A DNA stretch of 64,000 nucleotides from Malaciobacter mytili LMG 24559 (lineage in GTDB: Bacteria > Campylobacterota > Campylobacteria > Campylobacterales > Arcobacteraceae). Under the pieces are notes generated by a model. That model was not told the origin of the DNA and searched no databases. It was given only the letters and a program-made list of their open reading frames with translations. Location: contig NZ_CP031219.1 of assembly GCF_003346775.1 (NCBI RefSeq), forward strand, positions 248,001 to 312,000, written 5' to 3'. Below are positions 11,007-19,756 of the stretch, one piece after another (within the stretch, counting starts at the first letter, position 1; each line of letters opens with the position of its first letter). Both the position numbers and the translations under genes were made by a program.

Positions 11007-11369
11007 ATGCCAAATACAAAACAAATTGAAGAACTACACGAAGTATTATTAAAAAGAAAAGAAGTTCTATTAAAAAGTATTAATGGAAATAGAGAAAATA
11101 TTAATCTTTTAAAAGACCAAGATATTAATGATGATCTTGATTATGCTGAAGTAGTTTCTGACTCTTTTACAGAGGGTATGATTGCAAATCACCATTCAAG
11201 AGAGCTTGCAGAAATTGAATTAGCTCTAAAAAAAATAAATGATAAATCATATGGTATATGTGATATGTGTGGAGTAGTAATTCCACTAGGTAGATTAAAG
11301 GCTAAGCCATTTGCTAAATTCTGCACGGAGTGTAGAACTGTTTATGAAGCTGAACAAGCTGGTAAATAA
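11007..11369 (+). CDS. dksA: DksA/TraR-family zinc-finger regulator
   Basis: Binds the RNA polymerase secondary channel and, with ppGpp, adjusts transcription of rRNA and biosynthetic genes. The 120-residue protein has an N-terminal coiled coil and the DxxDxA tip motif (D42, D45, A47). A four-cysteine zinc finger follows: C85, C88, C106 and C109 (CDMC and CTEC). A very good ribosome-binding site, AAGGAGG, lies eight bases before the ATG. It is slightly shorter than the E. coli protein (151 residues), as in other Campylobacterota. truD starts one base after its stop, so the two are probably translated from one mRNA. Confidence 0.92.
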   Translation: MPNTKQIEELHEVLLKRKEVLLKSINGNRENINLLKDQDINDDLDYAEVVSDSFTEGMIANHHSRELAEIELALKKINDKSYGICDMCGVVIPLGRLKAKPFAKFCTECRTVYEAEQAGK

Positions 11370-11370
11370 A

Positions 11371-12372
11371 ATGGTTAAAAGAGAGTTTATTCAAAATCAC
11401 AAACCATTAAATTTTAATTTCTATCAAAATGAAAATGACTTTATTGTAGAAGAGTTACCTATTGATTTTTCTTTAAAAGGTGGGGTTATTGTACTTAAAA
11501 TTAGAAAGAAAAATTTAGGGACTTGGGATTTAATGGAAATTTTATCTAAGCAATTAAATATTTATGAAAATGAGATTGGTTATGCTGGATTGAAAGATAA
11601 AAATGCCACAACAACACAATATATTTCTATTCCTAAAAAATACTCTAAAGAATTAAAAAAATTTAGACATTCAAAAATAGAAATATTAGATAGTTTTTTG
11701 CATAAAGAGAAGTTAAATATTGGTGATTTAAAAGGAAATAGATTTAGTATTAATTTACATAATGTTGATTTAAATACTTCATATGAAATAGAAAAAATAC
11801 TAAAAAAAATCACTTCTTTTGGTTTACCTAACTATTTTGGATTTCAAAGATTTGGTAAAGAGATAAAAGAAAATATTCAAAAGGCAAAAGATTTAATATA
11901 TGGCGAGTTACATATAAAAGATAGAAAAGTAGAAAAAATGTTAATTTCTGCATATCAAAGTGCCTTTTTTAATGCTTGGCTAGTAAAGAGATTAAAAGCT
12001 TCTAAAGATAACTTTGAACTTTTAGAGGGAGATGTTTTTAAAGAACTAAAAACACAAAAACTTTTTACTCCAAAAAAAATAAGTGAAGAGTTAAAAGCTG
12101 ATTTTCTTTCACATAAGGTTGTACCTACTGGATTATTACCTGGAAGAAAAGTTTTTAGAGCTATTTTAAAAGCACGAGAAGTTGAATCAAAATTTGACGA
12201 TAGTGCAATTAGCGAAAAAGGTTATAGAAGAGATGCTTTAGTTTTCCCAAAAGATATTAGTTGTAAATATAATCAAAAAGAACAAATATTTACACTAAAG
12301 TTTTCTTTACCTAAAGGTTCTTATGCCACTGTATTAATAGAAAATATTGCAAATAGAAATTTTAATTTTTAA
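11371..12372 (+). CDS. truD: tRNA pseudouridine synthase TruD
   Basis: Converts U13 of certain tRNAs to pseudouridine. The catalytic aspartate is D76 in the family signature GLKDKNATTTQ. The family's NYFGFQRFG and the closing SLPKGSYATVLIEN are also present. The start at 11371 was chosen because it follows the dksA stop (11369) by one base and begins MVKREF; the open frame extends upstream to 11311, but that part overlaps dksA in another frame. The product has 333 residues, typical of the family. Its end overlaps by 11 bases with the convergent lipoprotein gene. Confidence 0.93.
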   Translation: MVKREFIQNHKPLNFNFYQNENDFIVEELPIDFSLKGGVIVLKIRKKNLGTWDLMEILSKQLNIYENEIGYAGLKDKNATTTQYISIPKKYSKELKKFRHSKIEILDSFLHKEKLNIGDLKGNRFSINLHNVDLNTSYEIEKILKKITSFGLPNYFGFQRFGKEIKENIQKAKDLIYGELHIKDRKVEKMLISAYQSAFFNAWLVKRLKASKDNFELLEGDVFKELKTQKLFTPKKISEELKADFLSHKVVPTGLLPGRKVFRAILKAREVESKFDDSAISEKGYRRDALVFPKDISCKYNQKEQIFTLKFSLPKGSYATVLIENIANRNFNF

Positions 12373-12946
12373 TTTCTTTTGCAATTTTACTATTTAAATC
12401 TTCTAAGATTTTATTTAATAGGGTATTAGTAGCCTTTACAAAGCCGTAAACCTTATTGTTTTCAATTTCTAAGGATTTTGTATAGATATAACTATTTATA
12501 AGCTTATTTCCTTTGTATAGCTCAAATTTCATTTTTAATATAGCTTTTGATTTATTTTCTTTTACTTGATGATATACTTCATAAATATATGAGTTTAATA
12601 CAAAATCACTTTTTATTTTTGAAGGAGAAATAAGTACAGTTTTAAATAGTTTACTTTCTTCAATACTTTGTGTTATTAATTGTGTTGTTAATAAGTTAAA
12701 AGAGTCTATCCATCTATTTTTTACATATTTTTCTAATAATAGAGGCTTTTGTTTATACAATATTGCATTTGTATTAAAACTTTTATTTATTAAACTTTTA
12801 TTTATTTCTATAGAAAAATTTGTAGTTTCATATTTATTTAAATTCTCTTTTAATTCTAAAGAATAAGTGTTTATTGCATGATTTTGTTGTTTAGAAGCAC
12901 AACCTACAAATATAATAGCAAGTAAAATTAATAGATATTTTTTCAT
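12362..12946 (-). CDS. Auxiliary lipoprotein of the Mla/MCE-type ABC transporter
   Basis: A 194-residue lipoprotein with a signal peptide and lipobox ending at C16 (IFVGCASK). The rest fits the ABC-type transport auxiliary lipoprotein family (the PqiC-like group), with the pattern of alternating strands and a final amphipathic helix. It is the last gene of the four-gene operon and starts three bases after the MCE gene ends. PqiC-like lipoproteins sit at the outer membrane and receive MCE substrate-binding proteins across the periplasm; that role is inferred from context and fold. Sequence alone supports the lipoprotein call better than the exact partner. Confidence 0.8.
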   Translation of the reverse strand: MKKYLLILLAIIFVGCASKQQNHAINTYSLELKENLNKYETTNFSIEINKSLINKSFNTNAILYKQKPLLLEKYVKNRWIDSFNLLTTQLITQSIEESKLFKTVLISPSKIKSDFVLNSYIYEVYHQVKENKSKAILKMKFELYKGNKLINSYIYTKSLEIENNKVYGFVKATNTLLNKILEDLNSKIAKEIKN

Positions 12947-12948
12947 TT

Positions 12949-13872
12949 TTATTCTCCTGGTCCTAGTTTTTCAACTTTTTCTTTAAATAAAATATCACTT
13001 GGACTATCTTTTAAATTTTCAATTAATGTTTGAGTGTTTATTAAAGTATCTTCCATCTGCTCTAATACATTATTTAATTTATTAAAACTTTCAAAAGAGA
13101 TAGCTTTTAAATCATAAGTTCCTTTATTAAATTCAAGTAAGATAGTATTTGATAGCTCTTTAACTTTATTTGCACTATCTTTAACACTTAAAGCAGCATC
13201 TTGCATAGTCTCAAAAGAGTTACTACTTACACTTGTTAAGTGAATAATATTATCAATCATATTATTTAAATGTTGTTCTTTTTGAATTAGATAGTTTGTA
13301 AACTCTTCTGAATTTTTTAAACTATTTTTTGTATGAACTAAAATTTGTGAAAACTCTTTTAAATTATCGTTATTAAAAAGTTTTCTAATTTGTATTAAAG
13401 ACTCTTTTAACTCTTTAGTTATATCTTCACTAGAATTTTCAAGAGAGGTTAAAACTGAAGTTTTAGAAGCTATTATCTTTAATCCTTCACTATTTTTCTT
13501 TAAAAGTTCTGATTGTTTATTTCCACCTTTAAGTTCTATATATTTAAGACCTGTTAATCCAAGTGTTCCTAAAGTTGCAAAATTATCCTGTTTTATAGGA
13601 GTATCTTTTTTTATTTTTATAGTGATTTGTATTTCTTCTGAGTTTTTTGGATTAATTTTTATATCATCAATTCTCCCAACTTCTACACCTTTGAATTTTA
13701 CAGGAGAATCAACATTTAGTCCTGAAACAGACTCTTTGAAGTAAATTATATAACTATCTTCTTTTTCTTGTGAAATACCATATTTCCCAAGCCAAAAAAT
13801 AAATCCTAAAAGTAAAAAAAATAGTGTTACTACAAAAAGACCAATCTTAAAAAAATCTATCTTAGTGTCCAT
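12949..13872 (-). CDS. mlaD: MCE-domain lipid-transport protein (MlaD-like)
   Basis: A 307-residue protein with one N-terminal membrane segment (about residues 10-28). An MCE domain follows (about 38-120), with the typical SVSGLNVDSPVKFKGVEVGR and LGTLGLTGLKYIELKGG. The C-terminal half is predicted to be long helices or coiled coil, longer than in E. coli MlaD (183 residues). It would form a hexameric ring that passes phospholipid between the inner-membrane permease and the periplasm. Its start overlaps the ATPase gene by 11 bases, implying translational coupling. Confidence 0.9.
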   Translation of the reverse strand: MDTKIDFFKIGLFVVTLFFLLLGFIFWLGKYGISQEKEDSYIIYFKESVSGLNVDSPVKFKGVEVGRIDDIKINPKNSEEIQITIKIKKDTPIKQDNFATLGTLGLTGLKYIELKGGNKQSELLKKNSEGLKIIASKTSVLTSLENSSEDITKELKESLIQIRKLFNNDNLKEFSQILVHTKNSLKNSEEFTNYLIQKEQHLNNMIDNIIHLTSVSSNSFETMQDAALSVKDSANKVKELSNTILLEFNKGTYDLKAISFESFNKLNNVLEQMEDTLINTQTLIENLKDSPSDILFKEKVEKLGPGE

Positions 13873-14614
13873 GCTGTAAATCCTTATTTATTGTTAGAAA
13901 ATCTTTTATAAAATTATCTTCTTGTTTTAATGCAGTTTGAATATCTCCCTCAAAAGCAATTTTCTTATTATTTATTATAATAAATCTATCAAGTACAGTT
14001 TTAATGGTATCTAAATCATGAGTAATTATTATAATAGTAATATTTAAAAGCTCTCTTAACTCTTTTATAAGTTTATTAAACTGTTTTGCACTTGCTGGGT
14101 CTAAGCCACTTGTTGGTTCATCTAAAAATAAAACTTTTGGTTGCATAGCAATTGCCCTTGCAAGAGCAACTCTTTTTTTCATTCCACCACTTAATTGAGA
14201 AGGGTATAAAGTTGCAACACTTTTATCTAAGCCAACCATATTTAGATTTGTGTAGGCTATTTTTTCTATTAAGCTATTTGGTAGTTTTGTGTACTCTTTT
14301 AACATAACACTAATATTTTCTATTACATTTAAAAAAGAGTATAAAGCCCCAAATTGAAAAAGATAAGAAAAGTTACTTTTTAACTCTTCTGCTTGCTTTT
14401 GTGAAAGAGTTAAAATATCTTTATTTAAAAAAAGTATTTGTCCTTTTTGTATTTTTTGAAGCATTACTATTTGTTTAATAATAGTAGTTTTTCCTGAGCC
14501 ACTTCCACCTAAAATTCCAAATATTTCATTTTCTTTAATACAAAAAGAGATATTATCATGTATAACTCTATTTCCAAATTGAGTTGATAAGTTTTTTATT
14601 TCAATAATATTCAT
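13862..14614 (-). CDS. mlaF: Mla-type ABC transporter ATPase
   Basis: A 250-residue ATP-binding subunit. Walker A is GGSGSGKTT (36-44), the signature is LSGGMKKR (141-148), Walker B is VLFLDEP (D165, E166), and the switch histidine lies in IIITHD. The sequence is closest to MlaF/Ttg2A-type ATPases that energise retrograde or anterograde phospholipid transport. It overlaps the permease gene by one base upstream and mlaD by 11 bases downstream. Confidence 0.92.
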   Translation of the reverse strand: MNIIEIKNLSTQFGNRVIHDNISFCIKENEIFGILGGSGSGKTTIIKQIVMLQKIQKGQILFLNKDILTLSQKQAEELKSNFSYLFQFGALYSFLNVIENISVMLKEYTKLPNSLIEKIAYTNLNMVGLDKSVATLYPSQLSGGMKKRVALARAIAMQPKVLFLDEPTSGLDPASAKQFNKLIKELRELLNITIIIITHDLDTIKTVLDRFIIINNKKIAFEGDIQTALKQEDNFIKDFLTINKDLQHGH

Positions 14615-15723
14615 TATAAGCCACTTTCTGTTAATACAACGGAAAACAATGCATTAAAAGCTATTACTACAAATATAGCACTTACTACACTAATAGTTGT
14701 ATATTTTCCAATACTTGTAGTATTATTTTGTACTTGAAAGCCTCTATAACAACCAATTAAAGCTATAAAAATACCAAAAAACATTGATTTGATAATTCCA
14801 ATTAATAGGTGTTTTAAAGGAACTTCTGCATACATTCTATTTATAAACTCTAAAAAAGTAATATTTAAATCTAAATTGGCAATTAACATTCCAGCAAAAA
14901 CACCTATAATATCAGCAAAAAATACTAAAAGAGGAAGGGAAATAAAAAGTGCAAAAACCCTTGGAAGTGTTAAAAAAATAGTAGGCTCAAAACCCATAGT
15001 TTTCATGGCATCTATTTCATCAGTTATTTTCATTGCTCCAATTTCTGCTGTATATGAACTTGCAGTTCTTCCTGCTATTACAATAGCTGTAACTAAAGGA
15101 GCAATTTCTCTAAACATTGTAATACATATCATTTCAACTATAAAAATATTTGCACCAAACTTTTCAAGTTGAACTGCTCCTTGATAAGCAATTACTATTC
15201 CTACTAGAAAAGAAGTTAAAGCGATAATTCCCATAGCATTAATAGCAGAAGAATCTATATATTTTAACATAGCTTTAAATCTTATTTTTTTTGGATTCAT
15301 TAGTGAATAAATAAAAAAATATGAAATTTTTCCAAAAAAATAAATAAACTCTTTTAGTTCTAAATAAAATGTGTATGAACTTTTTCCTAGGTTGATAATA
15401 AAATTATTTTTACTTTTTAAATTAGTATCTTTTTCTTGATAATATTTTTTATAATGATTATAAAGTTTTTCAAATTTATTTAAATTAATTATGGAAAAAT
15501 TTAGTTTTTTATCTAAAGAGATAAGATAAATAGCAGCACTTGAGTCTAGTTGTTTTATATCTTTGCAATCAATAAGAATTTGTTTTTTTGATAAATTTTT
15601 AATAAGAGAAATTTTTTTAATTATTTTAGGTAAAGTTTGCTTGTTTAATTTTCCTAAAAGAAAAATAGATAAAGAGTTATTTTCAAACTCTTCTATTTTA
15701 ATATCTGCTATTAAATCATTCAA
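14614..15723 (-). CDS. mlaE: MlaE-family permease with N-terminal STAS domain
   Basis: A 369-residue fusion. About residues 1-110 resemble a STAS domain (ILIDCKDIKQLDSSAAIYLI), the role played by separate MlaB in E. coli. From about 140 on is the MlaE permease, with its hallmark REIAPLVTAIVIAGRTASSY and several membrane segments. Together with the ATPase and MCE protein it forms the inner-membrane core of a lipid transporter. It is the first gene of the operon. A 40-nt hairpin (15749-15788) lies 25 bases upstream of its start. No mlaA or mlaC gene is seen in the window. Confidence 0.92.
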   Translation of the reverse strand: MNDLIADIKIEEFENNSLSIFLLGKLNKQTLPKIIKKISLIKNLSKKQILIDCKDIKQLDSSAAIYLISLDKKLNFSIINLNKFEKLYNHYKKYYQEKDTNLKSKNNFIINLGKSSYTFYLELKEFIYFFGKISYFFIYSLMNPKKIRFKAMLKYIDSSAINAMGIIALTSFLVGIVIAYQGAVQLEKFGANIFIVEMICITMFREIAPLVTAIVIAGRTASSYTAEIGAMKITDEIDAMKTMGFEPTIFLTLPRVFALFISLPLLVFFADIIGVFAGMLIANLDLNITFLEFINRMYAEVPLKHLLIGIIKSMFFGIFIALIGCYRGFQVQNNTTSIGKYTTISVVSAIFVVIAFNALFSVVLTESGL

Positions 15724-15748
15724 GTTCTAACCTTTGTCTTTAATAGCA

Positions 15749-15788
15749 GTTATTCTATAATCTTTTAGCTAAAAGAAAATAGAATAAC
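15749..15788 (-). promoter_or_regulatory. Hairpin in the leader of the mla operon
   Basis: GTTATTCTAT (15749-15758) is the exact reverse complement of ATAGAATAAC (15779-15788), and inside it CTTTTAG meets CTAAAAG (15762-15775). No T run follows on the minus strand, so it is less like a simple terminator than like an operator or a structured leader. It separates the BamB-like gene from mlaE, both read on the minus strand. Confidence 0.55.
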
Positions 15789-15800
15789 TTCAGTAAAATA

Positions 15801-16775
15801 TTATTTTACTATAAAATATTCATCTTCATAATATATAGTATCATCAATAGCTATTACTTTTTCTTCATTATTAAAAGAAAAATCATAGATTTTATCAGTT
15901 TTAAAATCATTACTTATATTAATTAAGTAACCTTGCGATTCTAAAGCATAAAGTGAAGTTCCATAAGCAAGTGCATAAAACTTAGCATATTTATATTTTC
16001 TTCTATCTAAGATATTTAAGCTAATATCTGTTTTTATAATTTGACCATCAATTGTAGCAATGTAGATTAAATCATCATGGGCAATAATATCTCTAATATT
16101 GTAACTTTTTAAGTTTACAGTTCCAGAACCAACAGATACAACTTTACTTGTAGTTGAAGCAATAAGTGTATCATTTACAACATCTAAGAAAATTATATTA
16201 TTAAATTTTCCATCTGCATCAACAACAATTGTTTTTAATACTTTTTTACTTTCACTTGAAACAACAATAACTTTTCCATCTAAAGTTGGAAATAAAATTA
16301 GATTACTCATAAAATATGGGTTAGCAATTCTAGTATCATTTGCAATTGATTTAGAATAATACTCTTTCATTACCATTTTTTTGTCTTTTAAATCATAAAT
16401 TCCAATAGAATTATCCATAAAAACTAAAGCTAAAATATTATCTTTTATTGAAGCTGCAACTATTCCTGTTGAAAGTGTTAGTTCTTCTTTATCTAAAAGA
16501 ATTTTATCTTTATAATTTGTTGCAATTACTATTTTATCGCTTAGATTAATAAACTCAAAACCTTCTTTTAATTTAAAATTAGAAACACCACTTTTTGTAA
16601 TAATTTCACCATTATCTAATGTTGCACCAACTTTATTAAATGAAATAATTTTATCATTTAATGAAGCAGTATTTGTATCATAACTTCCTAAAGTATCTTC
16701 AGCCTCATAATATTTTTTACTTGAACACCCAGTAAAAATAAATAGCGAAGTAAGTAGTATTAAAAAATATTTCAT
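15801..16775 (-). CDS. Beta-propeller-like lipoprotein, candidate BamB
   Basis: A 324-residue lipoprotein with lipobox cysteine C17 (FIFTGCSSK). The mature part is made of repeated short strands with a spacing suggestive of a beta propeller, such as NILALVFMDNSIGIYDLKD and YIATIDGQIIKTD. BamB is such a lipoprotein in the outer-membrane protein assembly complex, and in E. coli its gene lies directly downstream of yfgM; here a YfgM-like gene precedes it by 12 bases. Sequence similarity alone is weak, so BamB is an inference from fold, lipidation and neighbours. The gene ends in a short palindrome (AGTAAAAT/ATTTTACT) spanning its stop codon. Confidence 0.6.
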   Translation of the reverse strand: MKYFLILLTSLFIFTGCSSKKYYEAEDTLGSYDTNTASLNDKIISFNKVGATLDNGEIITKSGVSNFKLKEGFEFINLSDKIVIATNYKDKILLDKEELTLSTGIVAASIKDNILALVFMDNSIGIYDLKDKKMVMKEYYSKSIANDTRIANPYFMSNLILFPTLDGKVIVVSSESKKVLKTIVVDADGKFNNIIFLDVVNDTLIASTTSKVVSVGSGTVNLKSYNIRDIIAHDDLIYIATIDGQIIKTDISLNILDRRKYKYAKFYALAYGTSLYALESQGYLINISNDFKTDKIYDFSFNNEEKVIAIDDTIYYEDEYFIVK

Positions 16776-16787
16776 AGATTTTCCCTT

Positions 16788-17369
16788 CTATTTTGTAAGT
16801 AAATAGTGATTTAAAATTTTCACTAACTCATAGGCACTTGATTGTGTTGGAACTAATTTTAAAGTGTTTTTTGCCTCTTCATATTTACCATTTTTTGCTT
16901 CAATTAAAGCTTTATTGAAAATTGCAAATTCTTTAAGTAAGAACTCTTTTTGCATAGAAACATCATTTAATTTTTGAATATTTTGCTCTTCTAATGCTTT
17001 TTGGTATTGTGTTAAACTTTTAAAGAAATCAACATTTACCTCTACTGTTTTATTTTGTTTCTTTGCTATAACATAAGTTGCTATTTCATATAGCTTTTCA
17101 TTTTTTTGTTTTAAAACTTCTAAAGCTTCTTTATCATTATTGTTATTTAATACTTTATTAAAAGCAATATTTGCTTCAATTTTATTTTGATTATTTATGT
17201 ATTTTTTTACATTAATTCCTATTATTGCAACAACTACAATAACAACAGCTGCAATTAATAGTGTTTTATTTTTTTTGTAAAATCTCTCAATTTTTACAAA
17301 ACTTTCAAGAAATTTTTCTTCACTATTTAGTTCATTTTTTACAAAATCTACATTCTCTTTTAAACTCAT
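16788..17369 (-). CDS. Membrane-anchored TPR-like protein, YfgM-type
   Basis: A 193-residue protein with a short cytoplasmic N-terminus, one membrane segment (about 36-54, rich in I and V) and a helical domain exported to the periplasm. The helical part has a TPR-like rhythm, ending in NGKYEEAKNTLKLVPTQSSAYELVKILNHYL. E. coli YfgM has the same plan, interacts with the SecYEG/PpiD chaperone network and is encoded upstream of bamB, as here. It is the first gene of the pair; ctpA is divergent, with about 109 bp between the starts. Confidence 0.65.
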   Translation of the reverse strand: MSLKENVDFVKNELNSEEKFLESFVKIERFYKKNKTLLIAAVVIVVVAIIGINVKKYINNQNKIEANIAFNKVLNNNNDKEALEVLKQKNEKLYEIATYVIAKKQNKTVEVNVDFFKSLTQYQKALEEQNIQKLNDVSMQKEFLLKEFAIFNKALIEAKNGKYEEAKNTLKLVPTQSSAYELVKILNHYLLTK

Positions 17370-17442
17370 AAAATTCCTTTAAAAAAATTAGTCATTATGT
17401 TACAAAAATTTTTATAAAATCTTACTTTTATGAAAATTTCAA

Positions 17443-17448
17443 TATAAT
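17443..17448 (+). promoter_or_regulatory. Likely -10 box of the ctpA promoter
   Basis: TATAAT at 17443-17448, about 30 bases before the start codon, in the divergent space between the YfgM-like and protease genes. The -35 region is poor, as is usual in Campylobacterota. Confidence 0.5.
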
Positions 17449-17478
17449 ACTACTCTTATACAAATAAAAAGGTTAATA

Positions 17479-18768
17479 ATGAAGAAATTTCTATTAGCTT
17501 CATCTATTGCTTTAGTGTTTTTACAAACACTTTTTTCACAGGAGCAAAAAGAAGAGCTTACTCAAAGTAGATTTGAATCATTAACTAAACTAACACAAGT
17601 TATTGGTACAGTAGAAAAGTACTATGTTGATGATGTTAAGCTAGAGGAGATTGTTGATAAAGCAATTAAAGGTTTAATGCAAGAGCTTGATGCACACTCA
17701 ACATTTCTAGATAAAAAATCATCAAAAGAGATGTCTATACAAACAAATGGTGAATTTGGTGGCTTAGGTATAACTGTTGGAATGAGAGATGGTGCTTTAA
17801 CTGTTGTTTCGCCAATAGATGAAACACCTGCATATAAAGCTGGAGTAAAAGCTGGAGATATTATTTTAAAAATTGATGATATTTCAACTTTAAATATGAC
17901 ATTAGATGAAGCAGTAAATCTAATGAGAGGAAAACCAAAAACTTCTATTTCTTTAACACTTGTAAGAAAAGGTGAAAATAAACCTCTTAAAATTAAAATC
18001 ATAAGAGATATTATAAAAATTCAATCTGTTTTTGCAAAAAATATAGAAGAAGACCTTTTATATTTAAGAGTTTCAAGTTTTGATAAAAAAGTTACAGAAA
18101 ATTTAAAAGATGCAATTATTAAAAAAAGCAATTTAAAAGGTATTATATTAGATTTAAGAAATAACCCTGGTGGTTTATTAACTCAAGCTATTGGAGTAAC
18201 TGATCTTTTTGTGGATTCTGGGATTATCGTATCTCAAAAAGGTAGAGAAGCTACTGATGAAGAGAAGTTTTATGCAAAATACTCAAATTCAGTAACAAAA
18301 GTTCCTTTAGTAGTTTTAGTAAATGGGGGAAGTGCAAGTGCTAGTGAAATTGTAAGTGGTTCACTTCAAGATCATAAAAGAGCAGTTGTTATTGGTGAAA
18401 AAACATTTGGAAAAGGTTCAGTGCAAGCTGTATTGCCAATTGTAAAAGATAGAACTGAAAATATTAAATTAACTATAGCAAAATACTATCTTCCAAGTGG
18501 AAGAACAATTCAAGCAAAAGGCATTACTCCTGATATAATTGTTCATCCAGGTAAAACAGTATCTGATTCAAATAGTGAATTTCAAATTAAAGAAGCTGAT
18601 CTAAAAAAACATTTAGAGGGAGAATTAGAAAAAGTTGACGGTGTAAAACAAGAAGAAGAAATAGTTCAAACAAAAACGGTTATTACAAAAGAGGATATTG
18701 CTAATGACAATCAACTAAATTCGGCAATAAATATTTTAAAAAGTTTAATAATTATTAATAACAAATAA
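17479..18768 (+). CDS. ctpA: Carboxy-terminal processing protease (S41 family), periplasmic
   Basis: A 429-residue serine protease. It has a signal peptide (about 1-20) and a PDZ domain (about 95-165, starting GLGITVGMRDG). The S41 catalytic domain carries serine S287 in GGSASASE and lysine K312 in FGKGSVQ, 25 residues apart as in E. coli Prc. CtpA/Prc proteins trim or degrade periplasmic proteins from the C-terminus and affect peptidoglycan hydrolase turnover. A purine operon starts 11 bases after its stop, so read-through is likely. Confidence 0.93.
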   Translation: MKKFLLASSIALVFLQTLFSQEQKEELTQSRFESLTKLTQVIGTVEKYYVDDVKLEEIVDKAIKGLMQELDAHSTFLDKKSSKEMSIQTNGEFGGLGITVGMRDGALTVVSPIDETPAYKAGVKAGDIILKIDDISTLNMTLDEAVNLMRGKPKTSISLTLVRKGENKPLKIKIIRDIIKIQSVFAKNIEEDLLYLRVSSFDKKVTENLKDAIIKKSNLKGIILDLRNNPGGLLTQAIGVTDLFVDSGIIVSQKGREATDEEKFYAKYSNSVTKVPLVVLVNGGSASASEIVSGSLQDHKRAVVIGEKTFGKGSVQAVLPIVKDRTENIKLTIAKYYLPSGRTIQAKGITPDIIVHPGKTVSDSNSEFQIKEADLKKHLEGELEKVDGVKQEEEIVQTKTVITKEDIANDNQLNSAINILKSLIIINNK

Positions 18769-18779
18769 GGAATTTATAA

Positions 18780-19493
18780 ATGAATAAAACAGAACTTTTA
18801 TATGAGGGTAAAGCGAAAAAAATTTGGAAAACTGAAGATGAAAATCTTTTAATTTCTGAATTTAAAGATGATTTAACTGCGTTTAATGGACAAAAAAAAT
18901 CAAGTGAAGCTGGAAAAGGTGCTTTAAATAATAAAATCTCTACTGAGTTATTTAAACTTTTAAATTCAAAAGGTATTCCTACTCACTTTGTTGAAATGTT
19001 AGATGATAACCATATGTTACATAAAGCTTGTGAAGTAATTAAAATAGAAGTTATTGTAAGAAATATTGCAACAGGTTCTTTATCTAAAAATTTAGGTATT
19101 GAAGATGGAAAAGTTTTACCATTTACTTTAGTTGAATTTGATTATAAAAATGATGATTTAGGTGACCCAAAACTTAATGACCAACATGCATTAATTTTAG
19201 GATTAGTTGAATTCCAAGATGAATTAGACAAATTAAGAAGAGTTGCAAGACAAATTAATGATATTTTAAAACCATATTTCTTTGAAAAAGGTTTAAAATT
19301 AGTAGATTTTAAATTAGAGTTTGGAAAAGACAAAGATGGAAATATTATCTTAATTGATGAAATCAGCCCTGATAACTGTAGATTTTGGGATGTTGAATCT
19401 GGTGAGTCTTTAGATAAAGATAGATTTAGACAAGGTAAAGGTGGACTTAAAGTTGCCTATGAAAACGTATTAGAAAGAATTTTAAAAAATTAA
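18780..19493 (+). CDS. purC: Phosphoribosylaminoimidazole-succinocarboxamide synthase (PurC)
   Basis: Joins aspartate to CAIR in purine synthesis, using ATP. The 237-residue protein shows the family start [11 protein letters not shown], the substrate-binding [11 protein letters not shown], and the signature [14 protein letters not shown]. Length is typical. It is followed 15 bases later by purS and then purQ, forming a purine cluster; purL is not in the window and purF lies separately at 51776. Confidence 0.96.
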   Translation: MNKTELLYEGKAKKIWKTEDENLLISEFKDDLTAFNGQKKSSEAGKGALNNKISTELFKLLNSKGIPTHFVEMLDDNHMLHKACEVIKIEVIVRNIATGSLSKNLGIEDGKVLPFTLVEFDYKNDDLGDPKLNDQHALILGLVEFQDELDKLRRVARQINDILKPYFFEKGLKLVDFKLEFGKDKDGNIILIDEISPDNCRFWDVESGESLDKDRFRQGKGGLKVAYENVLERILKN

Positions 19494-19508
19494 TTTAGGG
19501 AGAAAAAT

Positions 19509-19754
19509 TTGAAAGCAATCGTAAATGTAGCATTAAAACAAGGTGTTTTAGACGATCAAGGAAAAGCAACACACCATGCCTTAGATACTTTAGGATTTAA
19601 AGAAATTGTTAAAGATGTAAGAATTGGTAAACAAATTATTTTAGAGTTAAACTCTTCAAATGAAGATGAGGCAAGAGCAGAAGTTACTAAAATGTGTGAA
19701 AAACTTCTTGCAAATACTGTAATTGAAGATTATTCAATAGAAATTATAGGTTAA
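19509..19754 (+). CDS. purS: FGAM synthase subunit PurS
   Basis: An 81-residue subunit of the three-part formylglycinamidine ribonucleotide synthase (PurS-PurQ-PurL), bridging the glutaminase and the synthetase. Typical start KAIVNVALKQGVLDDQGKA and ending in EDYSIEI. The start codon is TTG at 19509, preceded by AGGGAGA. purQ begins two bases after its stop. Confidence 0.93.
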   Translation: MKAIVNVALKQGVLDDQGKATHHALDTLGFKEIVKDVRIGKQIILELNSSNEDEARAEVTKMCEKLLANTVIEDYSIEIIG

Positions 19755-19756
19755 TT

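Noticed and set aside
14789-15172. 127-codon plus-strand frame within mlaE
   Set aside because: Antisense shadow of a clearly conserved permease gene.
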